A stretch of DNA of 35,387 bases from Alysiella crassa DSM 2578 (GCF_000745955.1 NZ_JQKH01000019.1:1-35387); one strand, 5' to 3'; counted from the stretch's first letter, positions 22,764 to 30,306 are shown. Notes: generated from the letters alone by a model not told the origin. Numbers and translations: made by a program.

Positions 22764-24065
22764 TTACGCAATTCGCTGATAACGCCCACCCGACATCGCC
22801 ACCACCACTCCCGCCAATTCCCATTCCAACAATAAAGCATACAGTGTATCGGTCGCTACATTGGTTTTTTCTGCAATAAAATCAGGGTGTACAGGGTCGT
22901 AGCCCATCGCATTCAAAATCATCACCGCCAAATCATGCGCCGATTTATCCACAGACTTATCCACAAAGTTATCCACAATTTTATCCACAGGCACAGGATT
23001 TTTGGGGGCGGAAATGGGCGTTTTTATGGTTTTTTCTTTGGTTTGACTTTTTTTAATTTTCGGCAATTCTATCGGCGTGAATAAATCGGGGATTTCTGTG
23101 GATAACCCTGTGGATAACCCTGTGGATAACCCTGTGGATAAGTCGGTATGTAATTTTGTAACCTGAATTAAATGATGTGGCGACAATAAGTTAGGACACT
23201 CTTGAATAATATCTTCTATGCACTCCACCAATTTCGCCCCTTCTTTAATCAATTTGTGGCAACCTTTGGCGTGTGGATTGTCAATACTGCTCGGAATCGC
23301 CATCACTTCGCGCCCCATTTCCGCCGCCAAACGCGCCGTAATCAGCGAGCCACTTTGCAAAGTCGCTTCCACCACCAAAGTTACCCGCGATTGCGCCGCA
23401 ATCAAACGGTTACGGCGCGGAAAATTGCCCGCCAACGGTCGTGTTCCCAAAGGAAATTCCGACACAATCAAACCACTCTCCGCAATTTGGTGCGCCAACT
23501 GCTTGTTTTCAGGCGGATAAATGCGGTCTATGCCCGTTCCCCAAATCGCAATTGTGCTGCTTGCGCCCTGCAATGCGCCCGAATGCGCCGCCGCATCAAT
23601 GCCTGCTGCCATGCCTGAAATAATAGTAACCCCTTGTTTACTCAATTCTTTGCTGAAATCATGCGCGTTTCGCATCGCTTGCGGCGTGGCATGACGGCTG
23701 CCCACCACCCCCACCGCTTCACGTTGCAACAATTCCACGCGCCCACGCACAAACAATAAAGGCGGCGGCGTAATCCCCTCCGTCAATATGGTCGGATAAT
23801 CCGCATCGCCCAGCAATAATACGCGACAATCCTGCCCCTGCTCCCACGCCAAAGCCGCATCGGTGGCGGCTTGCGCGGCGGCGGTGTCGTGCCATGTGGC
23901 GGCGACTTGCTTGCCCTTGATTGCCAATTGGCGCACGGTATCGGCGGACGCTTGCAAGGCTTCTTGCGCCGTTCCAAAATGCTGAATCAGGCGCAAAAAA
24001 CTTTCCGCACCAATATAGGGCGTGAGTGCCAACTGTATCCACGCATAGCGTTCTTGTTCCGTCAT
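22764..24065 (-). CDS. dprA: DNA-processing protein DprA (natural transformation)
   Basis: A 433-aa DprA/Smf protein, which loads RecA on incoming single-stranded DNA during natural transformation; this fits a DUS-rich, competent genome. Domains: N-terminal SAM-like helices (1-65), the Rossmann-fold DprA domain at about 80-295 with VGSRHATPQA, SGMAAGIDAAAHSGAL, GTGIDRIYPPEN and FPRRNRLIAA, then a long linker, and a C-terminal winged helix (about 372-433). The linker is unusual: residues about 309-323 are LSTG-LSTG-LSTG-LST and about 359-373 are VDKIVDNFVDKSVDK, both written by tandem DnaA boxes in different frames. Linker content is otherwise Lys/Pro-rich. The ATG at 24065 is preceded by AGGAAAAATA. 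The five-box array lies right behind the stop. Confidence 0.96.
   Translation of the reverse strand: MTEQERYAWIQLALTPYIGAESFLRLIQHFGTAQEALQASADTVRQLAIKGKQVAATWHDTAAAQAATDAALAWEQGQDCRVLLLGDADYPTILTEGITPPPLLFVRGRVELLQREAVGVVGSRHATPQAMRNAHDFSKELSKQGVTIISGMAAGIDAAAHSGALQGASSTIAIWGTGIDRIYPPENKQLAHQIAESGLIVSEFPLGTRPLAGNFPRRNRLIAAQSRVTLVVEATLQSGSLITARLAAEMGREVMAIPSSIDNPHAKGCHKLIKEGAKLVECIEDIIQECPNLLSPHHLIQVTKLHTDLSTGLSTGLSTGLSTEIPDLFTPIELPKIKKSQTKEKTIKTPISAPKNPVPVDKIVDNFVDKSVDKSAHDLAVMILNAMGYDPVHPDFIAEKTNVATDTLYALLLEWELAGVVVAMSGGRYQRIA
22945..22989 (+). repeat. DnaA-box array 2 inside dprA (4 boxes)
   Basis: Perfect TTATCCACA at 22945, 22957, 22969 and 22981, spaced exactly 12 bases, in opposite orientation to arrays 1 and 3. 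On the dprA strand it encodes repeats of V-D-K/N-x. Confidence 0.85.
23097..23141 (-). repeat. DnaA-box array 3 inside dprA (4 boxes)
   Basis: Perfect TGTGGATAA at 23097, 23109, 23121 and 23133, spaced exactly 12 bases. On the dprA strand each unit reads L-S-T-G. The 3-base spacers CCC are identical, so the units are tandem 12-mers. Confidence 0.85.
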
Positions 24066-24340
24066 AATATTATTTTTCCTAATTTAAATAATGATTTAAT
24101 TGAGTTATCCACAGGATTCAGGCAGCCTGAAAAAACACGGCGCAGCCCTGTTTTCAGGCTGCCTGTTATATCACACTTTGCCACAAAATAATTGTCCGCA
24201 TTCTTGCCCAATAGGAAAAATAGCCGAAAAAATCCAAAATCAGACAAAGCCATTCAAATTCAAAATATTATCGCCACAAACCCACACCAGCCCTGATTTT
24301 CGCCTGTTTATACCTGTATATCCCTAGCCCTTATTTGCCC

Positions 24341-24450
24341 CCCATTTGCTTAAAAAATAGGCAACAAAGCTAGCCCATTCAAAATTAAGCGTTTTATGGC
24401 TCAAAACACCCGACTTATCCACAGAAGCTGTGGATAACTTTTTTTGGGGG
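24341..24450 (+). repeat. Direct repeat copy 1 (110 bases)
   Basis: Starts CCCATTTGCTTAAAAAATAG, contains GCTAGCCCATTC and a facing DnaA-box pair, and ends T7-GGGGG. It is almost identical to 24744-24852, differing at one base in AAGCGTTTT versus AAGCATTTT, at the 5 bases between the boxes, and in T-run length. Confidence 0.85.
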
Positions 24451-24616
24451 TTTTGCCGTGTTTGGGCAATTTTTATCTTTTAAATAATGGAATTAGGAGA
24501 CTTATCCACATGTATATACATAAACCACGCTTTATTTTCCCATTTTGCGTTCATTGTTTCCTATTAGGAAACCATGAATTTTTTACACCCCAAATAGCGG
24601 ATTTCAGGCTGCCTTT

Positions 24617-24656
24617 CGGTAAAAATATTTTTATTTAAAATAAAATAGTTAAATGA
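24617..24656. other. AT-rich tract next to a DnaA box
   Basis: About 40 bases (GGTAAAAATATTTTTATTTAAAATAAAATAGTT in two overlapping runs of fewer than 20 if read as GGTAAAAATATTTT and TATTTAAAATAAAATAG) are nearly pure A/T and end 1-2 bases before the box at 24658. Position and composition fit a DNA unwinding element; this is inference. Confidence 0.4.
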
Positions 24657-24743
24657 CTTATCCACAGGTATATACAGGGGATTTTCACCCATTTTCAGGC
24701 TGCCTGAACGGGATTTTTGCGCCCATTTCGCGCATTTTAATTG

Positions 24744-24852
24744 CCCATTTGCTTAAAAAATAGGCAACAAAGCTAGCCCATTCAAAATTAAGCATTTTAT
24801 GGCTCAAAACACCCGACTTATCCACAGTTTCTGTGGATAACTTTTTTGGGGG
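24744..24852 (+). repeat. Direct repeat copy 2 (109 bases)
   Basis: The second copy of the 24341-24450 unit, 403 bases downstream, same orientation, ending T6-GGGGG. The near identity of a non-coding 110-base segment indicates recent duplication or conservation by function. Confidence 0.85.
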
Positions 24853-24944
24853 ACAATCGCCCTATTTTCACTTGACATGGAATCGCCATCGCGCAAATCA
24901 CGCAAATATAGGTAAAGTTGTTTTCAGGCTGCCTGTAAATTGGT

Positions 24945-24950
24945 TATGAT
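24945..24950 (+). promoter_or_regulatory. -10 box of aqpZ
   Basis: TATGAT followed by TGCGCCCC, 49 bases before the aqpZ ATG. TTCAGG of a DUS (24923-24928) lies 16 bases upstream and may act as a -35. Confidence 0.45.
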
Positions 24951-24999
24951 TGCGCCCCTATCATTTCCAAACCTTAACAAAATTAAAGAGAGTTTCTCC

Positions 25000-25686
25000 A
25001 TGAAAAAGTATTTTGCTGAATTTTTCGGCACATTTTGGCTGGTATTCGGTGGCTGCGGCAGCGCGGTATTGGCGGCTGGCATTCCTGAATTGGGCATTGG
25101 CTATGCAGGCGTGTCTTTGGCGTTTGGCTTGACGGTTTTGACGATGGCTTATGCGGTGGGACACATTTCGGGCGGTCATTTCAATCCTGCGGTTTCGGTG
25201 GGTTTGATGGTGGGAGGTCGTTTTGACAAAAAAGATTTGTTCCCTTACATCGCGGCACAGGTGGTGGGCGCGATTGCGGCAGGCGCAGTATTGTTTGCCA
25301 TTGCGAGCGGCATTCCAACATTTGACGCTTCGGCAGGTTTCGCCAGCAATGGCTACGGTGAGCATTCGCCACACGGTTATGGCTTGGTATCGGCTTTGTT
25401 AATTGAAATTGTTTTGACGGCGTTTTTCTTGTTTATCATTATGGGTGCGACCGATAAGCGCGCGCCTGCTGGTTTTGCGCCGATTGCGATTGGTTTGTGC
25501 TTAACGCTGATTCACTTAATCAGCATTCCTGTTACCAATACTTCAGTGAATCCAGCGCGTTCTACAGGCGTGGCGTTGTTCCAAGGCGGTTGGGCGATTG
25601 GGCAATTATGGTTGTTCTGGATTGCGCCGATTGTGGGTGGTGTAATTGGTGCGTTGTGCTACCGTTTTGTGGCAGACGAGAAATAA
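25000..25686 (+). CDS. aqpZ: Aquaporin Z
   Basis: A 228-aa six-helix water channel of the inner membrane. Two NPA motifs are present: HFNPAVS (Asn 62) and SVNPARS (Asn 184). The start ([20 protein letters not shown]) and [14 protein letters not shown] match E. coli AqpZ closely, and the aromatic/arginine filter residues (Phe in WLVFGG, His in [10 protein letters not shown], Arg 187) are those of a water-selective pore. ATG 25000 follows AAAGAGAG. It is transcribed away from dprA and the DnaA-box region. A 16-base-pair DUS hairpin lies behind it. Confidence 0.96.
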   Translation: MKKYFAEFFGTFWLVFGGCGSAVLAAGIPELGIGYAGVSLAFGLTVLTMAYAVGHISGGHFNPAVSVGLMVGGRFDKKDLFPYIAAQVVGAIAAGAVLFAIASGIPTFDASAGFASNGYGEHSPHGYGLVSALLIEIVLTAFFLFIIMGATDKRAPAGFAPIAIGLCLTLIHLISIPVTNTSVNPARSTGVALFQGGWAIGQLWLFWIAPIVGGVIGALCYRFVADEK

Positions 25687-25710
25687 TCGACATTGGGAAA
25701 TGATGAATAA

Positions 25711-25748
25711 ATTAAGGCAGCCTGAATTTGGTTTCAGGCTGCCTTAAT
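25711..25748. terminator. Inverted DUS pair behind aqpZ
   Basis: ATTAAGGCAGCCTGAA (25711-25726) pairs with its complement (25733-25748) over 16 base pairs; loop TTTGGT. A T-rich run follows after GA. Confidence 0.65.
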
Positions 25749-25753
25749 GATTT

Positions 25754-25836
25754 TAGAGTGAATTCAATTTAAACCAGTACAGCGTTACCAGCTACACGGC
25801 GGTCGCCTTGTCCTGATTTAAATTGACTCCACTATA
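25754..25836. mobile_element. Correia-like miniature element, shorter copy (83 bases)
   Basis: The left end TAGAGTGAATTCAATTTAAA and right end TTTAAATTGACTCCACTATA are imperfect inverted repeats of about 24 bases. The interior CCAGTACAGCGTTACCAG ... GGTCGCCTTGTCCTG matches the blocks of neisserial Correia elements (CCAGTACGGCGTTGCC and GTCGCCTTGTCCTGAT as recalled). It is shorter than the copy at 18119 and seems to have lost the centre. Confidence 0.75.
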
Positions 25837-25903
25837 CAATGTGTTCAATTGCCTATTCTCTTCTATGGTTAATAATCATTTAGACGCAAGTTTGGCAAAA
25901 ATG

Positions 25904-26794
25904 TCAGGCTGCCCGATGACACAACACCAGCCCAGTCGCAATCAAAGCTATCCCCAGCGCATGATAAATCTGAAAAATCTCACCCAATAATCCCACCGAC
26001 AACATCACGCCAAACACAGGCATCAAATGAATAGACAAACCCGCTTTCACCGCCCCCACCTTTGCCACCGCAAACGAATACAGCAAATACGCCACCACAG
26101 ACGGAAAAATCCCAATATATGCCAAACCCAATAACGATTTTTCATTGAAAACCATCTGTTGCCCGCCAAAATATTCCCATAAAAACAAGGGCAACAATAC
26201 GATAATCGCCAAACACATCTGCACGCACATCAAACCCAATTTGTTGATTTGTGCAGGCAGCCCTTTTGTCCACAAAGTGTAAAACGCCCAACACACCATC
26301 GCGGAAAACACCCACAAATCGCCCGAATTAAACGACAAAATTGCCAATCGCGCCCAATCGCCTTGCAACACAATCGCCAACACCCCCACCAGCGACACGC
26401 ACAAACCGATGATTTGCGCTTTTTGCCATTTTTGCCCGTAAAACAGTCCACCAAACAAAATAATCAACACGGGAATACAAGAATTGAGCAGCAGCGCATT
26501 GGTGGTGGTCGTGTCATGCAAACCTTTGTAAATCAGGGTATTGAATGCGGCTACGCCAAACAGGGCGGTTGCCACAATGCGTTGCCCATTTTGCCGATAC
26601 AAAGCCCAATCGCGCACCACAAATCGCCACGCAAACGGCAACAGCACCAAACACGCCAGCACCCATCTGATAAACGCCAACGAAAACGGCGGAATGCTGT
26701 CATGCAACACTTTGCCCACCACAAAATTGCCCGCCCAAAACAGGGGCGGCAAAATCAAAAAGGGGAGATTTTTCAGTAAAGGAGATGAGTTCAT
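25904..26794 (-). CDS. EamA/DMT-family transporter
   Basis: A 296-aa inner-membrane protein with ten predicted helices in two EamA repeats. The first repeat starts LPPLFWAGNFVVGKVL with the typical FxRW (FIRWVLACLVLLPF); the second covers FSAMVCWAFYTLWTKGL onward. ATG 26794 is preferred to 26800 because GGAA then sits 7 bases upstream. Family members export or import small metabolites such as amino acids, nucleosides or riboflavin; substrate cannot be inferred. The stop codon falls inside a mutated DUS (CAGGCTGCCCGA), so the last residues lie over a decayed uptake site. It stands alone between the Correia-like element and mnmG, divergent from the latter. Confidence 0.88.
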   Translation of the reverse strand: MNSSPLLKNLPFLILPPLFWAGNFVVGKVLHDSIPPFSLAFIRWVLACLVLLPFAWRFVVRDWALYRQNGQRIVATALFGVAAFNTLIYKGLHDTTTTNALLLNSCIPVLIILFGGLFYGQKWQKAQIIGLCVSLVGVLAIVLQGDWARLAILSFNSGDLWVFSAMVCWAFYTLWTKGLPAQINKLGLMCVQMCLAIIVLLPLFLWEYFGGQQMVFNEKSLLGLAYIGIFPSVVAYLLYSFAVAKVGAVKAGLSIHLMPVFGVMLSVGLLGEIFQIYHALGIALIATGLVLCHRAA

Positions 26795-26883
26795 GCGCAT
26801 ATTCCGAAAATAAAATACGCGCTTATTTTAGCAGAAAGGGGTTTTCAGGCTGCCTGAAAACCCATTTCCCCAGTAAATTCTGT

Positions 26884-26953
26884 TAAAATTCATACCATTT
26901 TAAATATCAAAAGGCAGCCTGAATTGCCGTCCACACGGACTTTCAGGCTGCCT
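26884..26953 (+). promoter_or_regulatory. mnmG promoter region and structured leader
   Basis: A -10-like TAAAAT (26884-26889) is followed by a DUS pair, AGGCAGCCTGAA (26912-26923) and TTCAGGCTGCCT (26942-26953), enclosing an inner hairpin CCGT/ACGG. If transcription starts after 26895, the mnmG mRNA has a strong hairpin 23 bases before its ATG, which may affect expression. Confidence 0.4.
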
Positions 26954-26976
26954 GAAAAATTGAAAGCAAAACACAC

Positions 26977-28863
26977 ATGATTTACCCCAAAAAATATGAC
27001 GTGATTGTGGTCGGTGGCGGACACGCAGGCACCGAAGCCGCACTCGCCGCCGCACGCATGGGCGCACAAACCCTTCTTTTAACACACAATATTGAGACTT
27101 TGGGACAAATGTCCTGCAACCCCTCCATTGGTGGCATCGGCAAAGGGCATTTGGTGCGCGAATTGGACGCGCTCGGTGGCGCAATGGCGTTGGCAACCGA
27201 CAAATCGGGCATACAATTCAGACGTTTAAACGCATCAAAAGGCGCAGCCGTCCGCGCCACACGCGCCCAAGCCGACCGCATTCTCTACAAAGCCGCCATT
27301 CGTGAAATGCTGGAAAATCAAGAAAATTTGGACATTTTCCAACAAGCGGTGGAAGACATTGTTTTGGACGGAGACCGCGTTTCAGGTGCAAAAACGGCTA
27401 TGGGCGTGGTGTTTCCATGTCGCGCTTTGGTTTTGACGGCTGGCACGTTTTTGGCGGGCAAAATCCACATCGGTTTGGAAAATTATGCGGGCGGACGCGC
27501 TGGCGACCCTGCCGCACAAGGGCTTTCAGGCTGCCTGAAAGAATTGAATCTGCCCCAAAGCCGCTTAAAAACAGGCACACCGCCACGCATTGACGGTCGC
27601 ACCATTGATTTTTCCCAACTGGAAGAACAAGCTGGCGACACGCCCATTCCCGTGATGTCGGTGCGCGGCAATGCCGCCATGCACCCCAAGCAAATTTCCT
27701 GCTGGATTACGCATACCAACTTGAAAACACACGAAATTATCCGTTCAGGTTTTGACCGCAGCCCCATGTTCACAGGCAAAATTGAGGGCGTGGGTCCGCG
27801 CTATTGCCCGTCTATTGAAGACAAAATCAACCGTTTTGCCGACAAAGACAGCCACCAAATTTTCCTTGAACCCGAAGGCTTGACCACCCACGAATATTAT
27901 CCCAACGGCATTTCCACCAGCTTGCCGTTTGACATTCAGTTGGCTTTGGTTCGCAGCATGAAAGGGCTTGAAAATGCACACATTTTGCGCCCTGGTTACG
28001 CGATTGAATACGATTATTTTGACCCACGCAATCTCAAAGCCAGCTTGGAAACCAAAACCGTGCAAGGCTTGTTTTTCGCAGGGCAAATCAACGGCACCAC
28101 AGGCTACGAAGAAGCCGCCGCGCAAGGCTTGTTGGCTGGCGCAAACGCGGTGCAATTTGTGCGCGAACAAGACCCCTTGCTGCTCCGCCGCGAACAGGCG
28201 TATTTGGGCGTGTTGGTTGATGATTTGATTACCAAAGGCGTGAACGAGCCATATCGCATGTTTACCAGCCGCGCGGAATACCGCTTGCAGTTGCGCGAAG
28301 ACAATGCGGATATGCGTTTGACGGAAGACGGCTACAAAATCGGTTTGGTTTCCGAAGCGCAATGGCAAGCCTTTGAACGCAAACGTGAACAAATTGAATT
28401 GGAAATTCAACGCCTTAAATCCACATGGTACACGCCGCAAAAATTGGCGGAAGAGGAACAAATCCGCGTATTGGGGCAAAAATTGAGCCGCGAGGCGAAT
28501 TTGCACGATTTGTTGCGCCGCCCGAATGTGAATTATGCCGATTTGATGAGTTTGCCCAACGCGCTGCCTGAAAATGCGTTGGCAGACGATGTGGCGGAAC
28601 AGGTTGAAATTCAAGTGAAATATCAGGGCTACATTGACCGCCAAAACGAGGAAATTGACGGCAGACGCGATATTGAAACTTTAAGGCTGCCTGAAAACAT
28701 GGATTACAGCAAAGTCAAAGGTTTATCTGCCGAAGTGCAACAAAAATTGAATTTGCACCAACCCGAAACGGTGGGGCAAGCCAGCCGCATTTCGGGGGTT
28801 ACGCCTGCGAGCATTGCGCTGTTGATGGTGCATGTGAAGCGTGGGTTTAAAGACGCGAAATGA
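26977..28863 (+). CDS. mnmG: tRNA uridine-5-carboxymethylaminomethyl modification enzyme MnmG (GidA)
   Basis: A 628-aa FAD enzyme that, with MnmE, modifies U34 of several tRNAs in the cytoplasm. The dinucleotide fold [19 protein letters not shown] (from residue 11), [22 protein letters not shown] and the late signature [15 protein letters not shown] are all present. Length matches E. coli MnmG (629 aa). The start at 26977 has only a weak Shine-Dalgarno. DUS copies at 27526 and 28683 encode LSGCLKE and LRLPENM. In many bacteria this gene flanks oriC, relevant to the DnaA-box region 2.1 kb to the left. A 13-base-pair hairpin at 28888-28925 ends it. Confidence 0.97.
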   Translation: MIYPKKYDVIVVGGGHAGTEAALAAARMGAQTLLLTHNIETLGQMSCNPSIGGIGKGHLVRELDALGGAMALATDKSGIQFRRLNASKGAAVRATRAQADRILYKAAIREMLENQENLDIFQQAVEDIVLDGDRVSGAKTAMGVVFPCRALVLTAGTFLAGKIHIGLENYAGGRAGDPAAQGLSGCLKELNLPQSRLKTGTPPRIDGRTIDFSQLEEQAGDTPIPVMSVRGNAAMHPKQISCWITHTNLKTHEIIRSGFDRSPMFTGKIEGVGPRYCPSIEDKINRFADKDSHQIFLEPEGLTTHEYYPNGISTSLPFDIQLALVRSMKGLENAHILRPGYAIEYDYFDPRNLKASLETKTVQGLFFAGQINGTTGYEEAAAQGLLAGANAVQFVREQDPLLLRREQAYLGVLVDDLITKGVNEPYRMFTSRAEYRLQLREDNADMRLTEDGYKIGLVSEAQWQAFERKREQIELEIQRLKSTWYTPQKLAEEEQIRVLGQKLSREANLHDLLRRPNVNYADLMSLPNALPENALADDVAEQVEIQVKYQGYIDRQNEEIDGRRDIETLRLPENMDYSKVKGLSAEVQQKLNLHQPETVGQASRISGVTPASIALLMVHVKRGFKDAK

Positions 28864-28887
28864 GTTTTCAGGCTGCCTGAAAACAAA

Positions 28888-28925
28888 AATTGCCTGAAAT
28901 ACTGGGGACAGCATTTCAGGCAATT
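28888..28925 (+). terminator. Hairpin behind mnmG
   Basis: AATTGCCTGAAAT (28888-28900) pairs with ATTTCAGGCAATT (28913-28925) over 13 base pairs; half-DUS arms. Weak T-run after CACA. Confidence 0.55.
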
Positions 28926-28974
28926 CACATTTAAAAATCAAAAGTTTACTATTTTATTAGTAAATAGTCGCAAT

Positions 28975-29032
28975 ACTGACTTGGATAATCATCAAAGAAT
29001 TCTACTGACTTGGATAATCATCAAAGAATTCT
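28975..29032. repeat. 29-base perfect tandem duplication
   Basis: The unit beginning ACTGACTTGGATAATCATCA occurs at 28975-29003 and again at 29004-29032 without any difference. It overlaps the 3' end of the minus-strand gene at 29002-29463. Confidence 0.9.
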
Positions 29033-29463
29033 TGTGCATCAAACATTATTCTCATTTTGTTATTATCTATACACCAAACACTACAATAGTTAAGACTAAA
29101 TGTATTTTCTTCAATATCTTCCATTGAAATATAGATTTTTGAATCAAGTTTCTGTGATAAGTCATTGCAAAATTTGATAATTTGGTTTTTATCAAAACTA
29201 CATTCGTTGCTAATATAAAATAATGTTCTTAATTTTATATCTTCAAAATAATAAATATCATCTTCCTTCAAATCTTGAATGGTAATCCATATGTGAAATG
29301 TATCAATATTAGTATTATAAGTTTTTTCATAAATATCTTGATTATACTGTATGGAGAAATTGTACATCGGAAAAGTAATTTCCATAATCATAAATAAATC
29401 ATTGATATTTATAATTTTTTCAAAATCAATATTATAGTATTGACCAAGTTTATCTTGTTGCAT
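29002..29463 (-). CDS. AT-rich orphan gene, unknown function
   Basis: A 153-aa acidic, Ile/Asp/Asn-rich protein without signal peptide or clear membrane helix; not recognised. ATG 29463 is chosen for the excellent Shine-Dalgarno GGAGG 6 bases upstream; the frame is open to 29547 but that part is repeat DNA. It begins MQQDKLGQYYNIDFEKI and ends QEFFDDYPSQ. Base and codon use are far more AT-rich than the neighbours, indicating transfer. Small acidic orphan proteins of this kind are often immunity proteins of polymorphic toxins, but nothing here proves that and no toxin gene is adjacent. The stop codon was created by the 29-base tandem duplication; without it the protein would end YCDYLLIK, 8 residues later. 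Confidence 0.65.
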   Translation of the reverse strand: MQQDKLGQYYNIDFEKIININDLFMIMEITFPMYNFSIQYNQDIYEKTYNTNIDTFHIWITIQDLKEDDIYYFEDIKLRTLFYISNECSFDKNQIIKFCNDLSQKLDSKIYISMEDIEENTFSLNYCSVWCIDNNKMRIMFDAQEFFDDYPSQ

Positions 29464-29521
29464 TGTAAACCTCCACTGCTTTTTTGAAGTAAAATCTTTA
29501 TTTTGAAACATTTGAGTTTCC

Positions 29522-29588
29522 GTAGGTCGGGCACTCATGCCCGACATGATGATGGTTATGTTGTGTCGGGCATGAATGCCCGACCTAC
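29522..29588. repeat. Double GTAGG palindrome
   Basis: GTAGGTCGGGCA and TGCCCGACCTAC close a 67-base segment with two inner hairpins built from GTCGGGCAT/ATGCCCGAC. It lies in front of the orphan gene and contains no coding sequence. It is the largest member of the GTAGG family in the window. Confidence 0.7.
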
Positions 29589-29632
29589 AAATTGTCGTGT
29601 ATTGTGAGGCAGCCTGAAAAATAAATTACCTT

Positions 29633-30217
29633 ATGAAATCACTCAAACAATTATTCACCGCCCTGTGTTTATGGGCATTGTGGTTTGGTTTGACTGTCGT
29701 GTTGGCTCAAACCTTCAAAATGCTCAATACCACACATTACCAATCAGGCGACACGCCCGATAAACCGTTCCGCGTGGCGATTTTGGCGGCAGACGGTTCA
29801 CGGTATGCCGTGCCGTTTCAAGAAGCGCAGACCATGCCCGAAGTGTGGAACAGGCAGCCTGAAAAACCTTGCCAACAAGAAGATTGCCTGTTTCAGGCAG
29901 ATGATGGCAGCCTGATTTTCCATAACGAAGGCGCATTGTGGTACAGCGAATCGCGTTACCGCATTGTGGGCAATCGGCTTGAACCTGTGTCGCATGTGGT
30001 GTTTAATGTGGGCGATGTATTTTTTGCGGGGATTGGGGCATTTATTTTATTGAAATTGGGCAAATATGGTTTTTACCGTTGGCGATACCGCCGTGCGCCC
30101 GAACAATTGGCGGCGTATCATCGGGCGGTGTGGGCGAGTGTGAAACGGTGGTTAATTTGGGTAGCGGTGTTGGTATTGTTTATTTTGGGAATAAACATAC
30201 TATCGCAGGTAGCCTGA
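29633..30217 (+). CDS. Hypothetical inner-membrane protein
   Basis: A 194-aa protein; function not recognised. Hydrophobic helix 1 is at about residues 8-27 (ALCLWALWFGLTVVLAQTF). A periplasmic-type domain of about 95 residues follows (FRVAILAADGSRYAVPF, two Cys in CQQEDC), then helices at about 124-142 and 170-190 (WLIWVAVLVLFILGINIL) separated by a basic cytoplasmic loop (YRWRYRRAPEQ). A DUS at 29851 encodes NRQPEKP. No Shine-Dalgarno is visible before ATG 29633. The terminator at 30256 follows. Codon use is native, unlike the preceding orphan gene. Confidence 0.7.
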   Translation: MKSLKQLFTALCLWALWFGLTVVLAQTFKMLNTTHYQSGDTPDKPFRVAILAADGSRYAVPFQEAQTMPEVWNRQPEKPCQQEDCLFQADDGSLIFHNEGALWYSESRYRIVGNRLEPVSHVVFNVGDVFFAGIGAFILLKLGKYGFYRWRYRRAPEQLAAYHRAVWASVKRWLIWVAVLVLFILGINILSQVA

Positions 30218-30255
30218 AAATTTCCGCTATACTATTGATAAAATTTGATTCTGAT

Positions 30256-30291
30256 AAAACGCCATAGTAAACCATTAAAATGGCGTTTTTT
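30256..30291 (+). terminator. Terminator before the FNT-family gene
   Basis: AAAACGCCAT (30256-30265) pairs with ATGGCGTTTT (30280-30289), followed by TT. Its right arm contains an in-frame ATG at 30280, which is why the downstream gene is started at 30307. Confidence 0.75.
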
Positions 30292-30306
30292 ATTGGGAAA
30301 TACAAT

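Larger units (their letters stand above)
24105..24840. repeat. Seven DnaA boxes in front of dprA
   Basis: Perfect boxes at 24105 (+), 24415 (+), 24429 (-), 24502 (+), 24658 (+), 24818 (+) and 24832 (-). Two of them form facing pairs, TTATCCACA-N5-TGTGGATAA, at 24415-24437 and 24818-24840, each followed by a T-run and GGGGG. The whole 934-base region between dprA and aqpZ has no credible gene; short frames such as 24444-24638 run through the repeats. Confidence 0.8.
22600..24860. other. Candidate chromosomal replication origin (oriC) around dprA
   Basis: Twenty perfect TTATCCACA boxes, the high-affinity DnaA site, lie between 22704 and 24840: five behind dprA, eight inside it and seven in front of it. 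AT-rich tracts that could unwind are at about 22617-22645 and 24617-24656. mnmG (gidA), next to oriC in many bacteria, starts at 26977. A bipartite origin around dnaA is known in some bacteria; here the enclosed gene would be dprA. A DnaA-titrating cluster without origin function is the main alternative. dnaA itself is not in the window. Confidence 0.6.

Noticed and set aside
22945-23141. The dprA repeats considered as a CRISPR array or phase-variation tract
   Set aside because: Units are 12 bases without unique spacers, and adding or losing a unit never changes frame, so neither explanation fits; DnaA boxes do.
22887-23618. Plus-strand frames opposite dprA, rich in His/Arg/Ile
   Set aside because: They are shadows of dprA and of the DnaA-box arrays; no ribosome binding sites or domains.
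24444-24638. A 64-codon frame in the dprA-aqpZ intergenic region
   Set aside because: It crosses DnaA boxes and a DUS, has no Shine-Dalgarno and no recognisable pattern.
27745-28644. A 299-codon open frame on the minus strand opposite mnmG
   Set aside because: It is fully antisense to a well-conserved enzyme, its product has no family pattern, and long antisense frames are expected opposite GC-biased genes.
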